A DNA stretch of 64,000 nt from Helicobacter sp. MIT 99-5507 (GTDB lineage Bacteria; Campylobacterota; Campylobacteria; Campylobacterales; Helicobacteraceae). Of the stretch, positions 9,032-19,427 are shown piece after piece; the stretch's first letter is position 1; every line of letters starts with the position of its first letter. The stretch covers positions 1 to 64,000 of the forward strand of contig NZ_NXLO01000001.1 in assembly GCF_003364295.1 (NCBI RefSeq), given 5' to 3'. The notes under the pieces were generated by a model that had not been told where the DNA came from, searched no databases, and was given only the letters and a program-made list of their open reading frames with translations. Made by a program: the position numbers and the translations under genes.

Positions 9032-10813
9032 ATGATAAAAATAACAGAAAATTCACTGCGTGATGGACATCAATCTTTGCTTGCAACTAGAGTGAGGACA
9101 GAGGATTTAATAGAAGCTGCAAAGATATTTGAAGATATTGGTTTTTATAGTGTAGAAGTTTGGGGTGGGGCTACTTATGATACTTGCCTTAGGTTTTTAA
9201 AAGAAGATCCATTTGAGAGACTAAAGATTCTAAAAGGTATATTTAAAAAAACTCCACTTCAAATGCTTCTTCGTGGTCAAAATCTTGTTGGTTATAGGCA
9301 TTATGCAGATGATGTTGTAAAAGAATTTATCAAATTATCAAGCGATGGTGGAATAGATATTTTTAGAATCTTTGATGCATTAAATGATTCTAAAAATCTA
9401 AAAACAGCAATATATGAAGTAAAAAAGCAAGGCAAGATTGTTCAAGGTGCAATTAGCTATACGACCTCTCCTGTGCATACTATAAAAGGATTTGTAGAAT
9501 ATGCAAAAGAGCTAGTTAGCATGGGAAGTGATAGTATTGTTATAAAGGATATGGCAGGACTTATTACACCATTTAATGCTTATGAGCTTGTATCCGCACT
9601 AAAAGATTGTCTTGATGTTCCTATTGTATTTCATACTCATAGCACTGCTGGATTTGGATTTGCCTCACATTTAAAAGCTGTTGAGGCTGGAGCTGATATA
9701 TTAGATCTTAGCAATTCAGCACTTGCTAGCGGCACTTCTCATCCTTGTACTCAATCAATGGTAGCAACCCTAAAGGGGACAAAATGGGATACAAAGCTAG
9801 ATATAAAAAAGATGGAGCAAGCAGCAGAAGTATTAAGACGTGTTCGTAAAAAATATAAAAAATATGAATCTTCATATAGTTTGATTGATACTAGAGTGCT
9901 TGTAAATCAAATACCTGGTGGAATGATTTCAAATATGGCAAATCAGCTAAAAGAGCAAAATGCACTTTCACGAATGGATGAAGTGATGGAGGAGATTCCA
10001 AATGTTAGAGCAGATTTTGGGTATCCACCGCTTGTTACGCCAAGCTCACAGATTATTGGCACACAAGCTGTGTTAAATGTGCTTTCTGGCGAGCGATATA
10101 AATCTATAAGTAAAGAAGCAAAGAATCTAGCTAGAGGATTTTATGGAAAAACTCCAGCAAAAATTAGTAATGAAATAATTTCTAAGCTAAAAGAAATTGG
10201 CGAAGAATTTATAGAAGTGCGACCAGCAGATTTATTAAAAGATGAGTTAAAAATCGCAAGAGAGGAGAGTAAAGATTTTGCTTTTAGTCCAACAGATGTG
10301 ATTTCTTATGCGATGTTTGATAATGTAGCAAAAGAATTTTTAATAGAGCGAAATTCAAACAATCTTAAACCAGAGAGTATAGAGAGTTTTGAAAATATTA
10401 ATGAGAAATTAAATAAAGATTTCAATATCACTGTTAATGGCGAACAATATAATATTAAAATAGAAGGTAGCGGTATTACAAATAATGGAATTAAGCCATT
10501 TTTTGTTAGACTTGATGGTGAGTTAAAAGAAGTATTTGTTGAACAAAGTATTGATACTGCAATATCTAATACAACATCTAAAGCAAATATATCTTTGCAG
10601 TCAGGACATATAATCCCAAGTATGCCAGGTAGAATTATAAAAATAAATTATTCCATAGGTGATAAAGTAAAAAAAGGTGATGTAGTAGCGATAATAGAAG
10701 CTATGAAAATGGAAAATGAAGTAATATCAAATATCAATGGAGTAGTAAAAGAAATATATGTGGATATTAATTCACAAATATCAAATGATAAACCAATTAT
10801 GCTAATCCAATAA
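9032..10813 (+). CDS. pycB: Pyruvate carboxylase subunit B / oxaloacetate decarboxylase alpha-type biotin enzyme
   Basis: 593 aa. Residues 1-270 form the DRE-TIM carboxyltransferase domain (start ITENSLRDGHQSLLATR, metal-binding HTHS near residue 204). The middle is the PYC/OADA conserved region, and the C-terminus is a biotinyl domain with the EAMKMENEV attachment motif (biotin on the K of MKM). In Campylobacter PycB pairs with the biotin carboxylase PycA for anaplerotic oxaloacetate synthesis; pycA is not in this window. An oxaloacetate decarboxylase role cannot be excluded by sequence, but no beta/gamma membrane subunits are adjacent. AGGAGA precedes the ATG. Confidence 0.9.
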   Translation: MIKITENSLRDGHQSLLATRVRTEDLIEAAKIFEDIGFYSVEVWGGATYDTCLRFLKEDPFERLKILKGIFKKTPLQMLLRGQNLVGYRHYADDVVKEFIKLSSDGGIDIFRIFDALNDSKNLKTAIYEVKKQGKIVQGAISYTTSPVHTIKGFVEYAKELVSMGSDSIVIKDMAGLITPFNAYELVSALKDCLDVPIVFHTHSTAGFGFASHLKAVEAGADILDLSNSALASGTSHPCTQSMVATLKGTKWDTKLDIKKMEQAAEVLRRVRKKYKKYESSYSLIDTRVLVNQIPGGMISNMANQLKEQNALSRMDEVMEEIPNVRADFGYPPLVTPSSQIIGTQAVLNVLSGERYKSISKEAKNLARGFYGKTPAKISNEIISKLKEIGEEFIEVRPADLLKDELKIAREESKDFAFSPTDVISYAMFDNVAKEFLIERNSNNLKPESIESFENINEKLNKDFNITVNGEQYNIKIEGSGITNNGIKPFFVRLDGELKEVFVEQSIDTAISNTTSKANISLQSGHIIPSMPGRIIKINYSIGDKVKKGDVVAIIEAMKMENEVISNINGVVKEIYVDINSQISNDKPIMLIQ

Positions 10814-10820
10814 AGCTTTC

Positions 10821-10863
10821 TAAGATTTATTATTATCCCATTAAGCGAGATATATAAATCTTA
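10821..10863. terminator. Possible hairpin between convergent pycB and autotransporter gene
   Basis: Perfect 10-bp inverted repeat TAAGATTTAT / ATAAATCTTA with a 23-nt loop. It is AT-only apart from two pairs, so a weak candidate; the location between convergent genes is the main support. Confidence 0.25.
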
Positions 10864-10874
10864 TAAGAGCTAAA

Positions 10875-12802
10875 TTACCACATAACCTTTATATTAAACA
10901 TACCTGTGTTACTTATTGATTTATCGCCAAAGCTTCCTATATAATCCAAATTCAAACTAATAGTGTTATTTATATACCAATCTATTCCAAGTCTTAAATA
11001 TCCTAGAATCGTATCTGCGCCAATATCAAAAGTATCATATCCACCTATAATAATTTTTGCTTGTGGTTTTGTAAATAGATATTTTGTGCCAATTCCAGCA
11101 TTTACTCCAAATCTGCTAGCAAATATTTTATTATAAAAAAGATAGATATCACTATAAACTAACATGATAAAATTTTTCATATATATTTCATTTGTGAAAT
11201 TAATCTCATTATTTTGCAATCCTGTAGTATTTATACCAAGCTCCAAGTTTAGATTGCCTGCATTATCAAAATTAAAGGTTTTTCCAAGATATGCATTTGC
11301 ACCAAAACCAAGTGAATTTGGACTTTGTTCTTGATTGTTTAATGCAGCTTTATTTAATAAATAAAATACATCTCCAAATATCTTAAAATAAAGTCCATAT
11401 ACCATATCTAGCTTATAATGCAATCCTAGCAGTGTTGTTATTGTAGATATGTCTGTCTCAAATGCATCTTTTTTGCCACTTAAATTTCCATAGCTAAAGG
11501 CTGTATGGATTCCAAGTGTATTATTAGAATCTACACCAAAGTTCAATCCGCTTACAAATCCATAATTAAAACCACTTAGCCCAAATCCATTATTTTGTGT
11601 AAGTATATTGTGTGAAATAAATGGAGTAAAAAAGAAATTATTAGCTGTATTATTATTTTGGGTTCTAGCTCTACTATTTTGTCTTGTTTGTGATAGTTTT
11701 AATCTAAGATTCTCTCTTTCATTTTTATAATAGAATCTTTCATATTCTCTAAAATCTACTGCTAGATATGAATTATCTGCATTATTAGATGAAAGAGTGG
11801 ATTTACCTATACCCCCCCCCATCCACTTATAGAATTGCTTGTAAAAATAAATACAGATTGCAATAGATTATTTATAGATTGAATATTGCTTTTATAGATT
11901 GCATTTCCTACACTTGAGCTTGTATCAACTCCGATTCTAAAATAAGTTCCATTTCGTTCTAAATAATATATTGGGCTTTGAGTGCTAAGATGTGAAAACA
12001 AGTCTGACACACTGCCACCATCTTTGTATGTCAAATCATATTTATTACCATCTTGTTTTGTGATGAGTTTATCTATAGAATAATTATTGTTTAGATTAAA
12101 ACTGCTACCAACACTTAGGATAAATTTAGAATCTTTATTTATGGTTATATAATGATTGCTGCTTCCATTTGTATAAATTACTAAATGAGAAGTATCATTA
12201 CTCCAAGTAGAATAACCATTAAAGCTATTAAAAGTATTAGAATCTTGATTTATATGTAGATGATAATTTCCCAAAGTTGCTTTTATGCTATTGGCTCCAT
12301 TAGTACCACAAAAAGTTGCATAATTACCACTACCACTACCGCTACATTGCACTTGATTTACAAGATAAATATTACCGTAGTTATTTAGTAGTCCTATTTC
12401 TGAATTTCCACCGCTACTTTGTTTTATTCCTTGTATATTGCCATTATTTGTTAGTGTAGTTATTTTTGTGTTACTATCACTTAAGCTTATATATCCATTG
12501 ATATTGCCATTATTTATCAAGGTTGTAATAGTTACATTAGTTTTAATATCAAAAGCATCATATCCTGTGCTTGTTGTAGGATTTATTGTTGCATTATTTA
12601 TAATAGTTGTGTAGGATTTATTTATATCTATACCATCATTTACATCAGCATTTATTGTGCAAGTATCACCACTGCAATTTGGAAGTGTGCTAATATCTGT
12701 GCTATTATTTGCTGCTGCTAAAGGATTTAATGTAAAAGAAAGAGTTGTTATTTTTATCAAACTGCTGAAATTAAAGATACTATTTAGATTTGATATTTTC
12801 AT
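10875..12802 (-). pseudogene. Autotransporter-like outer membrane protein, split by frameshift at a G9 tract (phase OFF)
   Basis: Two abutting frames make one protein. The 5' frame (12802-11807) has a signal-peptide-like start, low-complexity passenger repeats of the NNGNI type (for example TTLTNNGNIQG) and stops just after the tract as SGWGGV. The 3' frame (from the tract to 10875) is a beta-barrel autotransporter domain with alternating strands and a terminal aromatic residue (MW). With one more G (10) the frames join into about 642 aa. Nine G gives a truncated, presumably unanchored passenger. I regard it as a phase-variable gene in the OFF state rather than a decayed one, because both frames are otherwise clean. 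Confidence 0.75.
11812..11820 (-). repeat. C9 (coding-strand G9) tract, switch of the autotransporter gene
   Basis: Nine C on the plus strand. In-frame joining of the two autotransporter frames needs 10 (or 7) residues. Confidence 0.85.
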
Positions 12803-12859
12803 AATATGCCTTGATAAGAATTTACCTTATATCCTTGATATTTGATATAAATTTTTTAT

Positions 12860-13972
12860 TTAATTTTGCTGAGCACATCCTACACGATTTCTACCATTTC
12901 TTTTTGCTATATATAATCCTTCATCAGCTTTTTTTAGTAGATCTATATAATTTTGCATTGTATCATCTCTTGCTGCTACGCCAATACTTACACTTGCGCT
13001 AAAACATTGTTTTGTAAAGGTTAATCTAATTTGTTCTACTTGTTTTCTTATGTGTTCTGCGAGTTTTAATGTATGTAATAGATTTGTGCTATGTGATAAT
13101 ATTACAAATTCATCACCACCTAATCTACATATAAAATCATCATTTCTAATTGCATTTTTTATAGTATTTGCAACTATCTGCAATATTTCATCTCCAGATT
13201 TATGCCCTTCTGTATCATTTATATGTTTAAAATTATCTGCATCTATCATAATACAAGTTATCGTGGTATTATTATCATGCACTTTTTTCCACTCATTTTT
13301 TAGATATGCCAAAGCAGCTCTTCTATTTCCTAACTTTGTTAAATTATCAGTTAGTGCCATAGTTTTTAATATATTATTTGATTGTTCTAATTCTTTTGTT
13401 CTTAATTTTACTCGTTCTTCTAGGGATTTATTTAGCATTATTAGTTTGTTATTCATATTTATTGTTCTCATAAATAGCTGATTTATAGCAAACAATAATG
13501 GACCTATGTCTTTTTCTGTATCATTATAAATAGTTTCATATGCTGTTTTTGGATCTTGACCTTCTTGTATTGCTTTGATTTGTCTTGCTAGGACTTTATC
13601 TGTTCCAAGAATATGAATAAAGAGCCAATTTGATAAAAAGTGAAATAATTCCTCATAGCTTATAAAATTATTTTGTATATTTTCAAATAGTTGTGTTCCC
13701 TCTTTTATAAACATCTCATGAGCTCTTTTATGATAATTTGCATGCCTTGGATCTACATTTGCTTTTTCCATCTCTTTTTCTTCATCTTTAAAATGCTCAT
13801 CAGCATATTTAGTGATTTTATTAAATATGTCGTTTAATTCTTCTTGAGATAACTTATTATTTTCCTGAATGCTTGTCCCAAAATCATTAATCAAATTCAC
13901 CAAATTCTTATGTTGGTTATCAATTAAATCTATATTAGTTTCATAGTTTTCATTCCATTGAAATATAAGCAC
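12860..13972 (-). CDS. Bacteriohemerythrin-GGDEF diguanylate cyclase
   Basis: 370 aa. Residues 1-130 are a hemerythrin domain with the di-iron ligand pattern in order: H21 (DNQHKNL), H60 and E64 (EHFKDEE), HxxxH (ANYHKRAH), then HxxxxD (HILGTD). A linker and coiled coil follow, then a GGDEF domain with intact GGDEF and an RxxD inhibitory site exactly five residues before it (RNDD-FICRL-GGDEF). The likely role is oxygen- or redox-controlled c-di-GMP synthesis in the cytoplasm. No EAL partner is adjacent. It lies 57 bp upstream of the autotransporter gene in the same direction. Confidence 0.92.
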   Translation of the reverse strand: MLIFQWNENYETNIDLIDNQHKNLVNLINDFGTSIQENNKLSQEELNDIFNKITKYADEHFKDEEKEMEKANVDPRHANYHKRAHEMFIKEGTQLFENIQNNFISYEELFHFLSNWLFIHILGTDKVLARQIKAIQEGQDPKTAYETIYNDTEKDIGPLLFAINQLFMRTINMNNKLIMLNKSLEERVKLRTKELEQSNNILKTMALTDNLTKLGNRRAALAYLKNEWKKVHDNNTTITCIMIDADNFKHINDTEGHKSGDEILQIVANTIKNAIRNDDFICRLGGDEFVILSHSTNLLHTLKLAEHIRKQVEQIRLTFTKQCFSASVSIGVAARDDTMQNYIDLLKKADEGLYIAKRNGRNRVGCAQQN

Positions 13973-14042
13973 CGCTTACCCTCCATACTAAAGCACAATA
14001 TCTTTAGTGTATAAACAATTTAAAAAATATATTATAACGCAA

Positions 14043-16574
14043 TCATAAAGTAAAATTGTCTATAAGATTAAAGTTTAGATATGAATAAATACTATTATTT
14101 TTTAATTTTTTATCAACAATATCCAAATATTCATCTTTCGTAGGTATTTTACCTAGTATTGCACATACTGCTGCTAGCTCAGCACTACCTAAATATACTT
14201 TTGCACCTTTACCCATTCTATTATCAAAATTTCTTGTGCTTGTAGAAAATACTGCTGCATTATCTTTTACTCTTGCTTGATTTCCCATACATAGGCTACA
14301 ACCCGGAGCCTCTATCCTAGCTCCTGCTGCACCAAATATCGCAAAATAACCTTCTTTTGTTAGTTGCTTTTCATCCATTTTTGTAGGTGGTGCTATCCAG
14401 ATTCTAGTAGGTAACTGCCCTTCATTGTTTATTATTTCACCAAATGCTCTAAATAATCCTATATTTGTCATGCAACTACCAAGAAATATTTCATCAATTT
14501 TCTTTATTCTCTCATTTGATGCTAGTATTTCGCTTAATGTTGCTACATCATCAGGATCATTTGGACAAGCAAGAATTGGCTCTGTTATTTCATTTAGATT
14601 TATTTCTATGATTTCTTCGTATTCTGCATCAGAATCTGGCTCTAATAAAATTGGATTATCAATCCATTCTTGCATCTTTTTTGCTCTTTTTCTTAATGTT
14701 GCTACATCTTTATATCCATCTTTTATCATCGCCTCAATTAATGCAATATTTGATTTTAAATATTCAATGATTGGCTCTTTGTTAAGTCTCACGCTACAAG
14801 CAGCAGCACTTCGCTCAGCACTAGCATCGCTTAATTCAAATGCTTGTTCTACTTTTAGATTTGGCAATCCTTCTATTTCTAAGATTTTGCCATTAAAAAT
14901 ATTTTTCTTATTTTTTTTCTCTACGCTCAATAATCCTTTTTTGATAGCAAAATATGGTATAGCATTTACTAAATCTCTTAATGTAATACCTTTGTTTATC
15001 TCTCCTTTGAATCTTATTAGGACTGATTTAGGCACATCAAGTGGCATTATTCCATTTACTGCTGCGAATGCTACCAATCCACTACCTGCTGGAAAACTAA
15101 TGCCTATTGGGAATCTAGTATGAGAATCTCCACCTGTGCCAAGTGTATCTGGTAATACAAATCTATTAAGCCAAGAGTGTATTACACCATCTTTTGGTCT
15201 AAGTGCCACTCCACCTCTATTTGTGATAAAATCAGGCAATGTAGCTTGAAGTGAAACATCTGCTGATTTTGGATATGCAGCAGTATGACAAAAACTTTGC
15301 ATAACAAATGGGCTTAAAAATTTTAATGCTGCCATTTCTTTTATTTCATCTCTTGTCATTGCTCCCGTTGTATCTTGTGAGCCAACTGTTGTTGTCATTG
15401 GTTCGCAGTATTCACCTGCTCTTACACCTTCTTTTCCACATGCACGACCAATAATTTTTTGTGCTAGAGTGTAACCTTTGTTTGATTCTTTTGGTGGAGT
15501 TGGTTTTTTAAATATTTCTTCAGGAGCTAATCCTAAAAATGCTCTAGCTTTTGCAGTTAGTTTTCTACCAATGATTAGATTTATCCTACCGCCTGCGCGC
15601 ATTTCATCAAATATTGTTACAGGCATTAGTGTAAATTTTGCAATCTCTTTGTTATCTTTTTTGATAATCCCATCATAAGGATATATTTCTATTGTATCAC
15701 CTTCTTGCATTTGTGATACATCAGTTATTATTGGCAAACAACCGCTATCTTGGGCAGTATTAAAAAATATTGGTGCTATAACATTTCCTATCACAACACC
15801 ACCGCTTTTTTTATTTGGAATAAATGGTATCTCATCGCCAAAATGCCACATTATAGAATTACAAGCAGATTTTCTTGAGCTTCCTGTGCCTACTACATCG
15901 CCTACATATGCAACTTTGCCTTTTTTCTTAATAGAATCTAATCTTTCTTTTGAATTTTGTATTCTATTTTTTAGCATGGCTTGTGCATGAAGTGGTATAT
16001 CACTTCTTGTAAAAGCATCACTAGCAGGGCTTAAATCATCTGTATTTGTTTCACCATCAATTTTTAAAACTGATACTTCTATTTTTTTATCTAGTGGTTT
16101 TTTACTCAAAAACCATTCTGCATTTGCCCAAGATTCTATGATTTCTTTTGCAAATTTATTACTTTTACTTAGTGTGGCTATCGTATCAAAATTATCATAC
16201 ACAAATATTAAATGTTTTAATACATTTGCAGAATCTTGTGCTAATTCATCATTTTTCAAAGCATAAATTAAAGGCTCTATATTGTATCCTCCAACCATAG
16301 TCCCTAGAATCTTTATTGCTTCTTTTTTACAAATAGATTCTACTTTTATTTTGTCTTTTATGATGTCTCCTAAAAATTCAGCTTTTATTTTTGCACTATC
16401 ATCAACACCTGGTGATACTCTATTTAAAAGCAAATCTTTTGCAAAATCTATATCTTGATTTTTCTTTAGTAATTCAATAACGCTTTTTGTATCTTCTACA
16501 TTAAGTGGCAATGGCGGGACATTGTCTTTTGCTCTTATTTCAATTTGTTTTGCATAATTGTTTTTAAAATCCAT
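14043..16574 (-). CDS. acnB: Aconitate hydratase B
   Basis: 843 aa, close to the usual 850-865 of AcnB. This TCA-cycle enzyme isomerises citrate to isocitrate through a 4Fe-4S cluster. The N-terminal HEAT-like domain is followed by the swivel domain ([16 protein letters not shown]) and the catalytic part with [26 protein letters not shown], the cluster cysteine region [11 protein letters not shown] and the [10 protein letters not shown] motif. GGAG is seen before the ATG. AcnB is the main aconitase of this phylum. Intact, with no oddities. Confidence 0.96.
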   Translation of the reverse strand: MDFKNNYAKQIEIRAKDNVPPLPLNVEDTKSVIELLKKNQDIDFAKDLLLNRVSPGVDDSAKIKAEFLGDIIKDKIKVESICKKEAIKILGTMVGGYNIEPLIYALKNDELAQDSANVLKHLIFVYDNFDTIATLSKSNKFAKEIIESWANAEWFLSKKPLDKKIEVSVLKIDGETNTDDLSPASDAFTRSDIPLHAQAMLKNRIQNSKERLDSIKKKGKVAYVGDVVGTGSSRKSACNSIMWHFGDEIPFIPNKKSGGVVIGNVIAPIFFNTAQDSGCLPIITDVSQMQEGDTIEIYPYDGIIKKDNKEIAKFTLMPVTIFDEMRAGGRINLIIGRKLTAKARAFLGLAPEEIFKKPTPPKESNKGYTLAQKIIGRACGKEGVRAGEYCEPMTTTVGSQDTTGAMTRDEIKEMAALKFLSPFVMQSFCHTAAYPKSADVSLQATLPDFITNRGGVALRPKDGVIHSWLNRFVLPDTLGTGGDSHTRFPIGISFPAGSGLVAFAAVNGIMPLDVPKSVLIRFKGEINKGITLRDLVNAIPYFAIKKGLLSVEKKNKKNIFNGKILEIEGLPNLKVEQAFELSDASAERSAAACSVRLNKEPIIEYLKSNIALIEAMIKDGYKDVATLRKRAKKMQEWIDNPILLEPDSDAEYEEIIEINLNEITEPILACPNDPDDVATLSEILASNERIKKIDEIFLGSCMTNIGLFRAFGEIINNEGQLPTRIWIAPPTKMDEKQLTKEGYFAIFGAAGARIEAPGCSLCMGNQARVKDNAAVFSTSTRNFDNRMGKGAKVYLGSAELAAVCAILGKIPTKDEYLDIVDKKLKNNSIYSYLNFNLIDNFTL

Positions 16575-16668
16575 TTATTTCTCCTGCTTTTAACTTAATT
16601 GTAATCTCTGTTTTACTTGTTTATGTTACAATATAAACCTTTACAAAAAAATTTATTAAAGGATATAT

Positions 16669-17580
16669 ATGAAAATTTTTCAAAATGTAACTGAATTAAT
16701 AGGCAATACTCCGATTTTAAAAATCAACAATATAAATACACAAGCAAATATATATGTAAAATGTGAATTTATGAATCCAAGTGGTTCTATAAAAGATAGA
16801 ATAGCTTATGCTATGATAAAAGATGCATTAGATACAGGATTGATTACAAAAGATAGCACAATAATAGAACCAACAAGTGGAAATGCAGGTGTTGGACTAG
16901 CTAGTGTTTGTGCGACTTTAGGTATCAAGCTAATTATAACAATGCCAGAATCTATGAGTATAGAAAGAAGGAAAATTATTAGTATTTTTGGTGCGAAATT
17001 GGAGCTAACTCCAAAAGAAAAAGGAATGAAAGGTGCAATTGAAAGAGCAAATGAGCTAAAAAAAGAAATACCAAATAGTGTGATTTTGGATCAGTTTTCA
17101 AATAAAGCAAATCCAAAAATTCACAAAGAGACTACTGCAAAAGAGATAATAGAATCTTTTGGTGATACAAATATCGATATATTTGTCGCAGGAGTTGGCA
17201 CAGGTGGAAGTATTAGTGGTGTTGGTGAGGTATTAAAACAAAAATATCCAACTTTAGAGATTTTTGCAATAGAACCACAAGAAAGCCCTGTTTTAAGTGG
17301 TGGAAATCCTGGAGCGCATAAGATTCAAGGAATTGGAGCTGGATTTATCCCAAATACACTAAATACAAAAATATATAATGATGTAATAAAAGTAGATGTA
17401 AATAATGCTTATGATTGTGCTAGAGAATTGGCAGCAAAAGAGGGATTACTTGTTGGAATCTCATCTGGTGCGAATTTTTATGTAGCAAAACAATTAGCAA
17501 AAAAATATCCAAATAAAAATATTTTAACTATGCTAAATGATACAGGCGAGCGATATTTAAGCACAGAGCTATTTTTGTAA
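16669..17580 (+). CDS. cysK: Cysteine synthase (O-acetylserine sulfhydrylase family)
   Basis: 303 aa. PLP-dependent fold type II enzyme making cysteine from O-acetylserine and sulfide. Visible are the PLP lysine in NPSGSIKDRIA, the substrate loop PTSGNAGVGLA, the phosphate-binding GVGTGGSISGVGEVLK, and a C-terminal serine region GISSGANF. AAAGGA precedes the ATG. CysK and CysM subtypes cannot be separated firmly; H. pylori relatives take part in reverse transsulfuration. Followed by a long inverted repeat before hypB. Confidence 0.9.
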   Translation: MKIFQNVTELIGNTPILKINNINTQANIYVKCEFMNPSGSIKDRIAYAMIKDALDTGLITKDSTIIEPTSGNAGVGLASVCATLGIKLIITMPESMSIERRKIISIFGAKLELTPKEKGMKGAIERANELKKEIPNSVILDQFSNKANPKIHKETTAKEIIESFGDTNIDIFVAGVGTGGSISGVGEVLKQKYPTLEIFAIEPQESPVLSGGNPGAHKIQGIGAGFIPNTLNTKIYNDVIKVDVNNAYDCARELAAKEGLLVGISSGANFYVAKQLAKKYPNKNILTMLNDTGERYLSTELFL

Positions 17581-17622
17581 TATAATTTTTGTATAATCTA
17601 TATAGATTCTACAAAAATTATA
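17581..17622. repeat. Long inverted repeat between cysK and hypB
   Basis: Arms 17581-17593 (TATAATTTTTGTA) and 17610-17622 (TACAAAAATTATA) are perfect 13-bp complements; the 16-nt centre contains a second palindrome, ATCTATATAGAT. It starts right after the cysK stop and ends 44 bp before hypB. It could be an RNA hairpin (terminator or attenuator) or a dyad operator; no T-run follows it. Confidence 0.7.
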
Positions 17623-17666
17623 TACTCTATATAAAATATCTATTAAAATGTATTTGGAGTTTGTAT

Positions 17667-18353
17667 TTGGATAAAAAATTATATGAAGTATCACAAAAAA
17701 TTTTAAGTAAAAATGACATAAAAGCAAATGAATTACGAGAGATTTATAAAGAAAAGAATCTTTATGTAATAAATTTGATGAGTAGTCCAGGTAGTGGAAA
17801 AACTACATTGCTAGAGCAGTTTGCTATCAATAAATATTTTAGTTTTGCAGTCATTGAAGGTGACTTAGAGACAAATAGAGATAGTATGCGTTTGCAAAAA
17901 AGAGGTATTGAAGCATATCAAATTACAACAGGTGATGCTTGTCATTTAGAAGCAGCTATGATTGAGCGGGCTTATAGTGCTTTGGAATCTAGTAGAAAAT
18001 TAGAGAATATAGATTTTTTATTTATTGAAAATGTTGGGAATCTAGTCTGTCCTGCTAGCTATGATCTTGGTGCAAATATAAATATCGTGCTTTTATCTAC
18101 TCCTGAAGGCGATGATAAGATACTAAAATATCCTACTATGTTTATGATTGCAGATATTGTTTTAATAACAAAAAGTGATATTATGGAATATTTTGATTTT
18201 AGTATTGAAAATATCAAATCAAATATAAACAAAATCAATCCAAAATCAAAGCTATTTGTAGTAAGCAATAAAGATAAAGATTCTCTAAATAAAATAGCGG
18301 ATTATTTAATATATTGTAAAACTAATAATATCATTTCAAAACATCAATATTAA
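17667..18353 (+). CDS. hypB: Hydrogenase/urease nickel incorporation GTPase HypB
   Basis: 228 aa from TTG 17667 (GGAG seven bases upstream); a longer in-frame ORF back to 17589 has no site and an unlikely N-terminus. HypB supplies nickel to NiFe hydrogenase and, in Helicobacter, urease. P-loop SSPGSGKTTLLE, ETNRDSMR switch region, GDACHLEA with metal-binding Cys/His, IENVGNLVCP and the guanine motif TKSD are all present. There is no His-rich N-terminal stretch. hypC follows within 11 bp, so they form an operon. Confidence 0.95.
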   Translation: MDKKLYEVSQKILSKNDIKANELREIYKEKNLYVINLMSSPGSGKTTLLEQFAINKYFSFAVIEGDLETNRDSMRLQKRGIEAYQITTGDACHLEAAMIERAYSALESSRKLENIDFLFIENVGNLVCPASYDLGANINIVLLSTPEGDDKILKYPTMFMIADIVLITKSDIMEYFDFSIENIKSNINKINPKSKLFVVSNKDKDSLNKIADYLIYCKTNNIISKHQY

Positions 18354-18363
18354 AAGGAAAAAT

Positions 18364-18609
18364 ATGTGCCTTGCTATACCTTCAAAAGTAGTTGAAATAA
18401 ATAAAGAAACAAATATTGCCATTGTCGATACTATGGGTGTAAGAAGAGAAGCTAGCCTTGATTTGATGCAAGAGACTTTAGAGATTGGTGATTTTGTATT
18501 GCTTCATATTGGATATATTATGAGCAAGATTGATGAAGAAAGTGCTATTCAATCTTTAAAAATATATGATGAACTAATAAAAGATATGGAAGAAGATGAA
18601 GAGTATTGA
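18364..18609 (+). CDS. hypC: Hydrogenase maturation chaperone HypC
   Basis: 81 aa, normal for HypC/HupF. It starts with the invariant MCLAIPSKV, in which Cys2 binds the Fe(CN)2CO unit handed on with HypD to the hydrogenase large subunit. AAAGGA lies just upstream of ATG 18364. It follows hypB closely; hypD and the structural genes are not in the next positions, which hold a GT25 gene instead. Confidence 0.95.
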   Translation: MCLAIPSKVVEINKETNIAIVDTMGVRREASLDLMQETLEIGDFVLLHIGYIMSKIDEESAIQSLKIYDELIKDMEEDEEY

Positions 18610-18612
18610 TGT

Positions 18613-19425
18613 ATGCTAATTTTTATTATTAATATAAAATATTCCATTGATAGAAAAAAATCAATGGAACAAAAGATTAAGGATCTTGCAAAAAATACGA
18701 CTTATGAGGTATTTTTAGAATCTAATTTGCTAAATAAAAATATACAAGATTCTAAAGAATCTAAAAATAACAAAAGATTCTGCTTTTATTTTTTTGATGC
18801 AATTGATGCAAAAGATATAGAATCTAAAAAACTAATAATCAAAAATTATAATGCAACTTTGAGTAAATTTGTGCGAGGAAAAGAGCTTGGTTTTGGTGAG
18901 TTAGCTTGTTTTGCTTCACATTATGCTTTGTGGGAAAAATGCGTCTCTTTAGGTGAAAATATCATAATCTTAGAAGATGATATTAGCTTTGAAGATGATT
19001 TTTTAGATTCTATTATTAAAATAGAAAATTCAAAATTTGAATATGTGCGACTTTATTATTTATTTGATAGGAAAATTTGGCATTTAAGAGATGATTTTTA
19101 TATAAGCTATCAAAATTTATCTGGCACACAAGGCTATTTTGTCTCTCCACATGCAGCATTGAAGTTTATTTTACACTCTAAGATTTGGTTTCATTGTGTA
19201 GATAACTATATGGATATGTTTTTTATAAATAAAGTTCAAAATATTATTTATAAGCCATTTTGTATAAGTGAAGATGAGGTTTATACTAAAAATTCTACAA
19301 TCTTAGGAAGGAAAAAAATCCAAATAAAGTGGATATACAAGCTAACTCGCGAGATTTCTAGATTTTTTTTATTTAGTATTTATAAAAATTTGTATTTATT
19401 TTTTTACAAAATAAGAGGAGTTTAA
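18613..19425 (+). CDS. GT25-family glycosyltransferase
   Basis: 270 aa. Family features: start IFIININKYS-like segment followed by RKKSMEQKI, then FYFFDAIDA, GFGELACFASHYALWEKC, the acidic metal site ILEDDISFEDDF near residue 118, and the GTQGYFVSPHAALKF segment. GT25 enzymes (Lex2B/LgtB-like) add galactose or glucose to lipooligosaccharide cores. It begins four bases after hypC, so it is probably transcribed with the hyp genes despite having no functional link. Basic, hydrophobic C-terminus suggests membrane association. Substrate unknown. Confidence 0.85.
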   Translation: MLIFIINIKYSIDRKKSMEQKIKDLAKNTTYEVFLESNLLNKNIQDSKESKNNKRFCFYFFDAIDAKDIESKKLIIKNYNATLSKFVRGKELGFGELACFASHYALWEKCVSLGENIIILEDDISFEDDFLDSIIKIENSKFEYVRLYYLFDRKIWHLRDDFYISYQNLSGTQGYFVSPHAALKFILHSKIWFHCVDNYMDMFFINKVQNIIYKPFCISEDEVYTKNSTILGRKKIQIKWIYKLTREISRFFLFSIYKNLYLFFYKIRGV

Positions 19426-19427
19426 AT

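Noticed and set aside
10875-11822. An independent outer-membrane protein starting at the ATG just before the G tract
   Set aside because: There is no ribosome binding site and no signal peptide; it is the beta-domain half of the split autotransporter.
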